From NCBI GenBank assembly GCA_002319075.1, contig NVQB01000001.1:1054001-1118000 (forward strand): DNA of 64,000 nt. The letters run 5' to 3'. Shown here piece by piece: positions 57,347 to 64,000 of this stretch. The position numbers were made by a program, and so were the translations under genes. The notes under the pieces were generated by a model. It made no database searches. It saw only the letters and a list, made by a program, of their open reading frames with translations, and had not been told where the DNA came from. The number at the start of each line of letters is the position of its first letter. Within the stretch, counting starts at the first letter, position 1. Source of the stretch: Sphingobacteriaceae bacterium. Lineage in GTDB: Bacteria > Bacteroidota > Bacteroidia > B-17B0 > Aurantibacillaceae.

Positions 57347-58240
57347 TCAGACTAACAATTCAGACACCATTGTTTCCTTCTCGGTTGGTACAAAAAAGAA
57401 ATTTTGTTTGTCGGTCGAAATGAAAAGTGTATCGGTTTTTCTTAAACCTTTTGATTCTACTGCAAAAAATATGTATTTGTATTGAAGCATTATATCCTGA
57501 ACTTCCTTTTCAATTCCACCGGTTATAATTTCGCACATAATAATAGGACGATGATTCTTCAACACATCAGCTGATCCTTCCAGCACCATATTCTCCGTAC
57601 CCTCAGTATCCATCTTGATGAGATCAATCTTTTGTCCACTTTTTAAATGCTGTTTAAAAAAAGTATCGAGTCTTTCTGTTTTTACAGTTATCGACCTTAA
57701 CTCCGAATCTAAAAGACGACCAGGGTATAAACTACTGTCTCCATTCAAATGAATATCGAGATCTTTAAACTTTGGATTGATACGGCTGTGAAAAACCGCT
57801 TCTCCGTCTGTATTACTAAGCGCGATGGAGTGTAATGTAATATCCTCAAAACCGTTCATCGCTGCATTTATTTCTGCAAATTTTTTAGTTCCCGGCAAAG
57901 GTTCAAAAGCATGCACAACTATCTTTTTATTGTAAAGCTTCGCTACAATTGAATAATATGCCAAATTAGCTCCAATATCAAAAAAACAGTCAGATTTTTT
58001 TGCCAGTGCTATGAAAATCGCAAGCTCGTCGTACTCAAATCCTTTTACTCCCCCCCAAAAAAGGACTCTCAACATAGGACTGGTAGGATTCGCATAACAA
58101 ACCATTTTCTTCCCTTCAGGCATGTTCACCGTAATTTTGCCGTTAATGGCGAAATGAAACCTCGAAGGAATTATTTTTTTAAACGGTTTTAGTATGCTCC
58201 GTAAAATTAAATTTACAGAAGGATTGTGAATTATTGACAT
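57347..58240 (-). CDS. FkbM family methyltransferase
   Basis: The protein has 297 residues. The SAM-binding motif is CFFDIGANLAYYSIVAKL (D-x-GAN-x-G/A-x-Y-S), about residues 85-105, with VHAFEPLPGTKKFAEIN and IDLIKMDTEGTENMVLEG as later FkbM motifs. FkbM enzymes O-methylate sugars or polyketides; with a deacetylase and an acetyltransferase nearby, surface polysaccharide is plausible. The first ~40 residues include no clear signal. It is a single gene with its own terminator. Confidence 0.88.
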   Translation of the reverse strand: MSIIHNPSVNLILRSILKPFKKIIPSRFHFAINGKITVNMPEGKKMVCYANPTSPMLRVLFWGGVKGFEYDELAIFIALAKKSDCFFDIGANLAYYSIVAKLYNKKIVVHAFEPLPGTKKFAEINAAMNGFEDITLHSIALSNTDGEAVFHSRINPKFKDLDIHLNGDSSLYPGRLLDSELRSITVKTERLDTFFKQHLKSGQKIDLIKMDTEGTENMVLEGSADVLKNHRPIIMCEIITGGIEKEVQDIMLQYKYIFFAVESKGLRKTDTLFISTDKQNFFFVPTEKETMVSELLV

Positions 58241-58301
58241 AAATTAAATTGAATAAGAAATTCTAAAATTAACGAATAGACATGGATTGTGTTTTTATCT
58301 T

Positions 58302-59576
58302 TCACATCAAATCCTTCCCTATATCCTTCCTGTAATATTTACCTTCGTATTTTATTTTTTCTGCAGTGATAAAGCTTTTTTTCACAGCGTCTTCAATACT
58401 TCTTCCAAAAGAAGTTATGGCAAACACCCGTCCACCATTGGTCAAAACGTCTTCGTTCGCCTGTTTTGTGCCGGAATGAAAAATCAAAGAGTCGCCTGCA
58501 TCATTTAATCCTGTAACTGTTTTGCCTTTTTCAATATCCCCTGGATAACCGCCGCTAACCATGACTACGGTTGTAGCTATTTCTGAAAGCGTTTCGTATT
58601 CTTTTTCATGAAGGGTCTGAGTAGCCACTCCCTTCAACAGATCCAAAAGATCTGATTTAATTCTTGGAATTACGACCTCCGTCTCGGGATCTCCCATTCG
58701 GCAATTATATTCAATCACCGAAGGCTCTCCGTCACAGTTCATTAAACCAATAAAAATAAATCCTCTGTAATCAATATTCTCTTTGTTTAAACCTGCAATG
58801 GTTGGTTTCACCACTTTTTCTTCCACCTTTTTTATAAAAGCAGCATCTGCAAACGGCACCGGACTCACGGCCCCCATACCACCTGTATTTAAACCGGTAT
58901 CGCCTTCCCCTATGCGTTTGTAATCTTTTGCCGCAGGTAAAATTTTGTAAGATTTACCATCGGTTAAAACAAAAACAGATAACTCAATGCCTTTCAAAAA
59001 TTCTTCGATCACAACCTTATTGCTGGCCTCTCCGAATTTAGAATCCACTAACATGTTTTTTAATTCGCTTTTAGCTTCCTCTAAGGATTCTATGATCAAT
59101 ACACCCTTACCCGCCGCCAGCCCATCAGCTTTTAATACATAGGGCGATGGAAGTGTTTCAAGGAATGCGTAACCTTCTTCTACGTTGTTTTTTGTAAAAG
59201 TGGCGTAACGGGCAGTTGGAACACCATATTTAAACATGAATTGTTTACTGAAATCTTTACTTCCCTCTAATTGTGCCCCGTCTTTTTTCGGACCAATAAC
59301 AGGAATATCTTTTAATACTTCGTCGTTTAAAAAGTAGTCGTGAATGCCTCTTACCAATGGATCTTCAGGACCAACCAGTACCAGGTCAATATCTTTTTCC
59401 CACACCAGGTTTTTTATAGCTTCAAAATCGTTTACACCAATAGCCACATTTGTACCACAATGCGCAGTACCTGCGTTACCCGGCGCTATATAAAGATTTT
59501 GTAGCTGCTTACTTTGAGCAATTTTCCATGCAAATGCATGTTCTCTGCCACCTGACCCTAAAATTAAAACGTTCAT
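58302..59576 (-). CDS. purD: Phosphoribosylamine-glycine ligase
   Basis: The protein has 424 residues, normal for PurD. The N-terminus has GSGGREHAFAWKIAQS, the ATP-grasp core has PYVLKADGLAAGKGVLI, and NTGGMGAVSPVPF and EYNCRMGDPETEVVIPR are diagnostic. It joins glycine to phosphoribosylamine in purine biosynthesis in the cytosol. Its promoter (TATTTTTG) overlaps the terminator of the upstream gene. Confidence 0.97.
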   Translation of the reverse strand: MNVLILGSGGREHAFAWKIAQSKQLQNLYIAPGNAGTAHCGTNVAIGVNDFEAIKNLVWEKDIDLVLVGPEDPLVRGIHDYFLNDEVLKDIPVIGPKKDGAQLEGSKDFSKQFMFKYGVPTARYATFTKNNVEEGYAFLETLPSPYVLKADGLAAGKGVLIIESLEEAKSELKNMLVDSKFGEASNKVVIEEFLKGIELSVFVLTDGKSYKILPAAKDYKRIGEGDTGLNTGGMGAVSPVPFADAAFIKKVEEKVVKPTIAGLNKENIDYRGFIFIGLMNCDGEPSVIEYNCRMGDPETEVVIPRIKSDLLDLLKGVATQTLHEKEYETLSEIATTVVMVSGGYPGDIEKGKTVTGLNDAGDSLIFHSGTKQANEDVLTNGGRVFAITSFGRSIEDAVKKSFITAEKIKYEGKYYRKDIGKDLM

Positions 59577-59589
59577 AGTATTAAAACTG

Positions 59590-59597
59590 CAAAAATA
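59590..59597 (-). promoter_or_regulatory. -7 element of purD within the upstream terminator
   Basis: TATTTTTG on the minus strand, 13 nt before the purD ATG. It falls in the T-run of the hairpin at 59600-59625, so the two signals overlap. Confidence 0.45.
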
Positions 59598-59599
59598 AA

Positions 59600-59625
59600 A
59601 AATCCCGAAGGATTTACCGGGATTT
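59600..59625 (-). terminator. Terminator of the basic secreted-protein gene
   Basis: AAATCCCG pairs with CGGGATTT and T residues follow on the minus strand. The stop codon of the gene (59614-59616) lies within the loop. Confidence 0.85.
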
Positions 59626-60024
59626 ATATTTCTTAGACTTGAAAGTCTTATTTCCTTTTACCCGCGACTTGGCCCGGGAGGAATTCTGTCGGTCGAGTAT
59701 ACTGGCATTTTCATTTTTTCCTTTCGTGCGACTCCTTGTCAGCAAAAATTGGTTGGCCCTGTAAGCACTTTTTCGGGTTGAAGTTTTACTTTCCCAGGCA
59801 GGTTGTTTCTTTTTGAATAAACGTGCAAATCTGCTCCTTCTTCCATTGTTTCCGCGGGCAAAATCATCTGCATGGCCGTGACTTTTATACTGAGTCAGTA
59901 TATGATTTCCTCTTTTTTTGGTTTTGACTTTTTTCTCGGTCTTTCTACCACCGGATTGGGCATAGTATTCGGTTCCAATAGCTGTTCCAGCTAAAATTAA
60001 CAGTATGAAGACTAGTTTTTTCAA
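59614..60024 (-). CDS. Very basic small secreted protein of unknown function
   Basis: The protein has 136 residues: a signal peptide (MKKLVFILLILAGTAIGTEYYAQ) and a mature part rich in Lys, Arg, Gly and Ser, with KKRGNHILTQYKSHGHADDF, GRRSRFARLFKKKQPAW and a C-terminal GNKTFKSKKYKSR. Similar Lys/Arg-rich proteins appear as hypotheticals in Bacteroidota; I do not know a function. DNA or polysaccharide binding would fit the charge. The start is TTG, with an in-frame TAA two codons upstream. It precedes purD on the same strand. Confidence 0.65.
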   Translation of the reverse strand: MKKLVFILLILAGTAIGTEYYAQSGGRKTEKKVKTKKRGNHILTQYKSHGHADDFARGNNGRRSRFARLFKKKQPAWESKTSTRKSAYRANQFLLTRSRTKGKNENASILDRQNSSRAKSRVKGNKTFKSKKYKSR

Positions 60025-60285
60025 GGTGAATTATCAGTTATGGCAGAACTCCAGAATCTGTATAAGTTTTTGTGGGTTTAGGCTATCCTGCAAAGATACA
60101 AATAAAATAGCTCCGATATTGTTTTGCATGGTTAATAACATAGTTAGACTAAAAAATTAGCAAAGTTTAGTCTTTAGAGGTTAAAATAAAGTATACTTTT
60201 ATTCGTTATATGACTTTGAAAGTGACTGTTTTACGAAGCAAATTTTTAGAACCGGCACATAATTTAAAGAATTCGGACCTGTTAA
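60025..60285. other. Divergent gap before the third CHU_C gene
   Basis: The gap contains an 8-bp inverted repeat, AGACTAAA (60146-60153) with TTTAGTCT (60166-60173), and a TACTTTTA box at 60195-60202 that may be the -7 element of the rightward gene. No frame or RNA-like structure is seen. Confidence 0.4.
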
Positions 60286-62334
60286 TTGAAAAAAGTTCTA
60301 TTCATATTTATCTTCCTTAGTTCCAGGTTAATTTCTCAGGTAAATGCCCCCAGTTTACGTTGTCTGGAGATTGTAGATTCCGGGAACGTTATCCTGACAT
60401 GGATACCGGCGCAAGCTGACCCTTCAGGTTTTCACTCCTATGAAATTTACACGGCCCTTTCTAAAACGGGCCCCTTCAGCCTTGTACCTTCTACTCTCAC
60501 CTCGATCAACACTAACACATTTTTACACGTACGGGCTGTAGCCTCAGCAACCATTCAGTTATGTTACTATTTCGTGGTCGCGAAATATGGAGCCAGTGGA
60601 ACAACCAGTTCTCCAAATTCAGACACGTTAAATACAATTTTCTTAAATCCTATTGCTGCGATACCTGCTCTTAAATTAGATTTCGTGCACCTTCACTCGC
60701 CTAAATTACCCAGCAGTGCTGGTGGATATATCATAAATAAAGAATATCCATTGGGAACAACAAAAGTTTTAGCAGTTACTTCGGGTATAACTTATAGAGA
60801 CACTATAGACGTATGCAGTGCGAAAATAAATTACCAGGTTATTTTACCTGACGCCAGTGGATGTCAGTCGAGATCGCAACTCATACGCGGGGAATACGAG
60901 GACACCAAAGACCCCGATGAGCCTTATATAGACTCAATAAGTGTTTTACCAAATGGCAATACAGTGCTCGCCTGGCAGGCCACCGTTGACAAAGATGTGG
61001 TGAAATATCCTATCCAATATGCCATACAAACTCAAACAGGTCCTAAAAACGTAAAGATAGATAGTACCATGGGAAGGAATAATACATTTTATGTATATAC
61101 TACTACCACGGCAAATTTCGGGAGTGTGGGAATTTTTGCGCAGGCAAGAGACAGCTGCGATAAGGGAAGCACGGTTAATTACCAGGTGAGAACCATGTTT
61201 GTTGAGGCTAATTACAACCGTTGCGCTTATAAAACTTCTTTAAGATGGAACCGCTACATCTGGTCGGCAAAGGGTGGGGTTATTTTGGAGAGTCTCGGTA
61301 AATACAAAATTTATTATTCGGTTAATGGAAGTGACTTTACAGTTGTAGGTGAAACTACAGATACCAACTTTGTGCACTCGGATGTGGCGCCAGGTAAAAA
61401 CATTTGTTATTTTATAAGAGTAGTTAATAAAAGTGCAACTGTAACATCAAGCTCTAACCGAACTTGTTTTTTCTCAGACCAGGTAAGCGCTCCAGCTTAC
61501 ATTTACCTTAAAACTGCAACGGTAGTAGACAAATCTTCTGTAGAGGTAAGAGTTTACCTGGATAATACTAAAAGCAGTCAGGGTATTACCATTCAGCGAT
61601 CAGACGACGGACTTAATTATACCAATGTTGGGTATCTTCCGTTTACCGGACAAGCCCATTATTCATTTACTGATGCAAATGCTCAGCCATCTCAAAAAAG
61701 CTATTATTACAAATGTTGGGTAGTAGACAGCTGCGGAAACACAAGAAATCCCAGTAATACAGCCAAAACAATTTTATTGAAAGTTCACAGCGATGAAGAT
61801 CAGATTTTCACGAAAAAACTCAGCTGGAGTGAATATGAAGGCTTTGGTGGTGCTGTAAGCGGCTACAATGTTTACAGAATTATAAATGATGATTTAAATG
61901 GCGCTCTGATTGGAAGCACTGACGCATTAACAACAACCTACACCGATGACATTGAAGCTGCTGCTTCCCAGGGAGCTAAAATTGAATACCAGGTTCAGGC
62001 AGTAGAAGGGATAGGAAATCCCTACGGGATCTTTGAAAATAGCAGTTCTAACGCTGTGCCTGTTTTTATGGAGGGAAATCTTTATGTTCCCAATGCCTTT
62101 GCCCCTTCAGGCGTAAACAAGATATGGTTACCCGTTGCCTACTTTATAGAAAAAACAGAGTACCATGTGAGTGTGTTTAACCGCTGGGGCAAAAAAGTTT
62201 TTGAAGCCAACGACAATTTAACGGGCTGGGATGGTTCTGATTGCATTTCTGATGTATATGTTTATCTCATAGATTATAAAAACGCCCGCGGAGAATATTT
62301 GCAGGTTAAAGGCACCGTTATGCTCCTTCGTTAA
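60286..62334 (+). CDS. T9SS type B (CHU_C) protein with FN3-like modules
   Basis: The protein has 682 residues. A signal peptide (MKKVLFIFIFLSSRLISQ) is followed by three or four fibronectin-III-like modules, for instance VILTWIPAQADPSGFHSYEIY, TVLAWQATVDKDV and LSWSEYEGFGGAVSGYNVYR. The CHU_C domain (~590-682) is LYVPNAFAPSGVNKIW, VFNRWGKKVFEANDNLTGWDGS and YVYLIDYKNARGEY. It is probably a T9SS-delivered surface protein. The start is TTG, directly after an in-frame TAA, so no ATG is available upstream. It is followed 78 nt later by the VWA protein. Confidence 0.85.
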   Translation: MKKVLFIFIFLSSRLISQVNAPSLRCLEIVDSGNVILTWIPAQADPSGFHSYEIYTALSKTGPFSLVPSTLTSINTNTFLHVRAVASATIQLCYYFVVAKYGASGTTSSPNSDTLNTIFLNPIAAIPALKLDFVHLHSPKLPSSAGGYIINKEYPLGTTKVLAVTSGITYRDTIDVCSAKINYQVILPDASGCQSRSQLIRGEYEDTKDPDEPYIDSISVLPNGNTVLAWQATVDKDVVKYPIQYAIQTQTGPKNVKIDSTMGRNNTFYVYTTTTANFGSVGIFAQARDSCDKGSTVNYQVRTMFVEANYNRCAYKTSLRWNRYIWSAKGGVILESLGKYKIYYSVNGSDFTVVGETTDTNFVHSDVAPGKNICYFIRVVNKSATVTSSSNRTCFFSDQVSAPAYIYLKTATVVDKSSVEVRVYLDNTKSSQGITIQRSDDGLNYTNVGYLPFTGQAHYSFTDANAQPSQKSYYYKCWVVDSCGNTRNPSNTAKTILLKVHSDEDQIFTKKLSWSEYEGFGGAVSGYNVYRIINDDLNGALIGSTDALTTTYTDDIEAAASQGAKIEYQVQAVEGIGNPYGIFENSSSNAVPVFMEGNLYVPNAFAPSGVNKIWLPVAYFIEKTEYHVSVFNRWGKKVFEANDNLTGWDGSDCISDVYVYLIDYKNARGEYLQVKGTVMLLR

Positions 62335-62412
62335 TTAATAAAAAAGTAACGTTTAAAACTATTTCACGTTATTTAAAAGGGATTAAATTTCTACCCGTAC
62401 ATTTAAAAGATC

Positions 62413-63780
62413 ATGCGTCTTCTGTATTCAACCTTTTTTGTTTTCACACTTCTTCTTGCAAGCGCTCAAAAAAAAGCTGCGCCCAAACCTGTACGCATAC
62501 TATTTGTATTTGATGCAAGTAAAAGTATGATTGCCAAATACGAAAACATGACCCGCATGGATGGGGCAAAAAATCTTTTTTACAAGTTCGTAGATAGTTT
62601 GGGTAAGGATAAAACAATGCAGTTCGCTTTGAGAATGTATGGTCATACTGTGAAATATCCTCCAGGAGATTGTAAGGATAGTAAACTTATCGTGCCATTC
62701 GGACCAAACAATCTCGCCTTAATAAAACAAAAGGTAAGTGAAGCCAAACCAACAGGAATAACACCTATAGAACATTCGTTGACCGAAGCAGCCAACGATT
62801 TTAAGGATAATAAAACAACAAATATAGTTATCATCATTACCGATGGGATTGAAGAATGCGGCGGCGATCCCTGCAAGGCAAGACAAAAATTAATGGAGAA
62901 AGGAATTGTCTTTAAACCTTTCATTATTGGCATTGGCCTGAGTCCTGAACAGATAAAAACTTTTGAATGCGTTGGTACTTTTTACGATTATGCCGATGAA
63001 TCCACTTTCTCAACAATCTCTACTATTATTCAGCAGCAGAAAATGAACAAGACCACTGTTCAGGTTAATTTATTGGATCTTACTTCCAAACCTAAAGAAA
63101 CAGACGTGAATATGACCTTTTACGATGTAGATCGCAAAACGTATAAATACAATTATATTCATACTATAAACTACCAGGGCAATCCAGATACGTTATATGT
63201 TGATGATTTTCCGACTTATAAAGTTATTGCTCATACCATTCCACCAACCGAAAGCAAGGAGATGAAATTAACTCCGGGCAAACACACTATCATTCCCATA
63301 GACGCACCGCAAGGATACCTGAGCATCAAAAGAAACGCCGGTGTGTATAATTACAACGATAAAGTAAAATGTATTGTGCGGAAATCGAACGAGATGACTA
63401 CCATTAATGTGCAGCCATTAAACACTAACGAAAAATACATCGTAGGAAATTATGATCTTGAGATTTTAACCTTACCGCGCATAAATATCAGCCAAACCGC
63501 TATAGAACAATCTAAATCTAAAACAATCGATATACCCAATGCAGGCGTGTTACAGGTTAAATGCCTGGAGGCAGGAGACGGCAGCATTCTTATTAAAAGA
63601 AATGGTAAACTCGATTGGGTTTGCAACTTAAGCACTCAAACACTGCAAACCTATTACCTTCAACCAGGAAACTATGTAGCAACCTGGCGCGCCAAAACCT
63701 TAAGGGGAAGTATTTATACCATAGAGAAAAAATTCACCATTACTTCCGATAATCAAACAGTTGTAGAGTTTTACAAATAA
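62413..63780 (+). CDS. VWA domain secreted protein
   Basis: The protein has 455 residues. A signal peptide (MRLLYSTFFVFTLLLASAQ) precedes a VWA domain at ~30-215 with the MIDAS residues in FVFDASKSM, TGITPIEHSL and IITDGIEECGGDPCK. The rest (~220-455) is beta-rich, probably Ig-like, ending in TVVEFYK. VWA domains bind protein ligands through a metal ion; the partner is unknown. It may be co-transcribed with the CHU_C gene. Confidence 0.85.
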   Translation: MRLLYSTFFVFTLLLASAQKKAAPKPVRILFVFDASKSMIAKYENMTRMDGAKNLFYKFVDSLGKDKTMQFALRMYGHTVKYPPGDCKDSKLIVPFGPNNLALIKQKVSEAKPTGITPIEHSLTEAANDFKDNKTTNIVIIITDGIEECGGDPCKARQKLMEKGIVFKPFIIGIGLSPEQIKTFECVGTFYDYADESTFSTISTIIQQQKMNKTTVQVNLLDLTSKPKETDVNMTFYDVDRKTYKYNYIHTINYQGNPDTLYVDDFPTYKVIAHTIPPTESKEMKLTPGKHTIIPIDAPQGYLSIKRNAGVYNYNDKVKCIVRKSNEMTTINVQPLNTNEKYIVGNYDLEILTLPRINISQTAIEQSKSKTIDIPNAGVLQVKCLEAGDGSILIKRNGKLDWVCNLSTQTLQTYYLQPGNYVATWRAKTLRGSIYTIEKKFTITSDNQTVVEFYK

Positions 63781-63817
63781 AGCTTCTGATCTTTCTATCT
63801 CTCAACTATTCTTAATT

Positions 63818-63833
63818 TTTAGGCTAACCTAAA
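63818..63833. promoter_or_regulatory. DtxR/MntR-like operator palindrome
   Basis: TTTAGG-CTAA-CCTAAA is a perfect 6-bp inverted repeat. It resembles half-sites of DtxR/MntR operators (TTAGG...CCTAA) and lies 40 nt before the metalloregulator ATG, just upstream of the -33 region. Confidence 0.6.
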
Positions 63834-63861
63834 TTATTATTTAGAGTTATAAAAATTATAG

Positions 63862-63869
63862 TACCTTTG
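63862..63869 (+). promoter_or_regulatory. -7 element of the metalloregulator gene
   Basis: TACCTTTG matches TAnnTTTG and lies 4 nt before the ATG at 63874, implying a nearly leaderless mRNA. Confidence 0.5.
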
Positions 63870-63873
63870 GCGT

Positions 63874-64000
63874 ATGGAAATTTCACTCACCGAGGAAAAT
63901 TACATCAAAGCAATTTTTTCTTTGAACCAGTCAAATGAAGGTTCAGGGGTAACTACGAATGCTCTTTCTGCTCATTTAAATAATAAAGCAGGTTCGGTAA
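63874..64000 (+). CDS. DtxR/MntR family metal-dependent regulator (3' end outside window)
   Basis: The 42 visible residues read MEISLTEENYIKAIFSLNQ, then a short insert and VTTNALSAHLNNKAGSV, the N-terminal winged-helix of DtxR/MntR/IdeR-type repressors. They sense Mn2+ or Fe2+ and repress metal uptake. A palindrome of the DtxR/MntR type precedes the gene and suggests autoregulation. The rest lies outside the window. Confidence 0.85.
   Translation, partial: MEISLTEENYIKAIFSLNQSNEGSGVTTNALSAHLNNKAGSV

Overview
The window is a stretch of an AT-rich Bacteroidota chromosome, probably from a free-living member of the Flavobacteriia/Sphingobacteriia/Chitinophagia radiation. The evidence is type A and type B (CHU_C) type IX secretion (T9SS) C-terminal domains, promoters of the Bacteroidota TAnnTTTG (-7) type, a propeller histidine kinase paired with a LytTR regulator, DUF1987 (SiaC-like) proteins, WD40-like PD40/SPOR proteins and a carboxypeptidase-regulatory/TonB-plug protein. 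I see no tRNA, rRNA, CRISPR array, phage or integron. At least five genes appear to start with TTG.

Layout. 1-5 kb: end of a T9SS type A secreted protein, a Nudix hydrolase, a DUF1579 lipoprotein, DUF2141 and YiiX-like secreted proteins, a HEAT-repeat protein and a VOC protein. 4.9-12 kb: a minus-strand operon of a DUF58 protein, a membrane transglutaminase, a MoxR AAA+ ATPase and a secreted repeat protein. 12-15.7 kb: an old-yellow-enzyme flavoprotein, a MORN/YwqK-like lipoprotein and a secreted transglutaminase-like protein. 15.7-20.5 kb: a 2-oxoacid:ferredoxin oxidoreductase (KorAB) operon led by a GltD-like Fe-S flavoprotein. 20.7-26.3 kb: a small exported protein, two SiaC-like proteins and a LytTR/propeller-kinase two-component system. 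26.7-39.8 kb: a PD40/SPOR protein divergent from two tandem, near-identical 1716-residue T9SS adhesins. 39.9-46.3 kb: a fatty acid desaturase, a DUF748 protein, an ECF sigma factor with a TPR membrane partner, and a divergent TonB-plug protein without a barrel.

46.4-54.7 kb is a long minus-strand run: ccmB-ccmC-ccmD-ccmE-ccmF (cytochrome c maturation), DUF2520, a KdsC-like phosphatase, a REP-associated transposase with its own palindrome, a UbiA prenyltransferase and Maf. CcmE carries a CxxxY site in place of the usual HxxxY. 54.9-58.2 kb holds a polysaccharide deacetylase, a GNAT acetyltransferase and an FkbM methyltransferase. purD and a very basic secreted protein follow, then a third CHU_C protein, a VWA protein, and the start of a DtxR/MntR-type metalloregulator preceded by a TTTAGG-N4-CCTAAA operator-like palindrome.

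The strongest points for a second look are the 5.46-kb tandem adhesin duplication with mosaic divergence, the CxxxY CcmE, the transposase/palindrome inside the ccm-to-Maf run, the paired SiaC homologues without SiaA/SiaB, the barrel-less TonB plug next to an ECF operon, the operator before the metalloregulator, and a promoter-terminator pair that may bound a small RNA near 57.1-57.3 kb.
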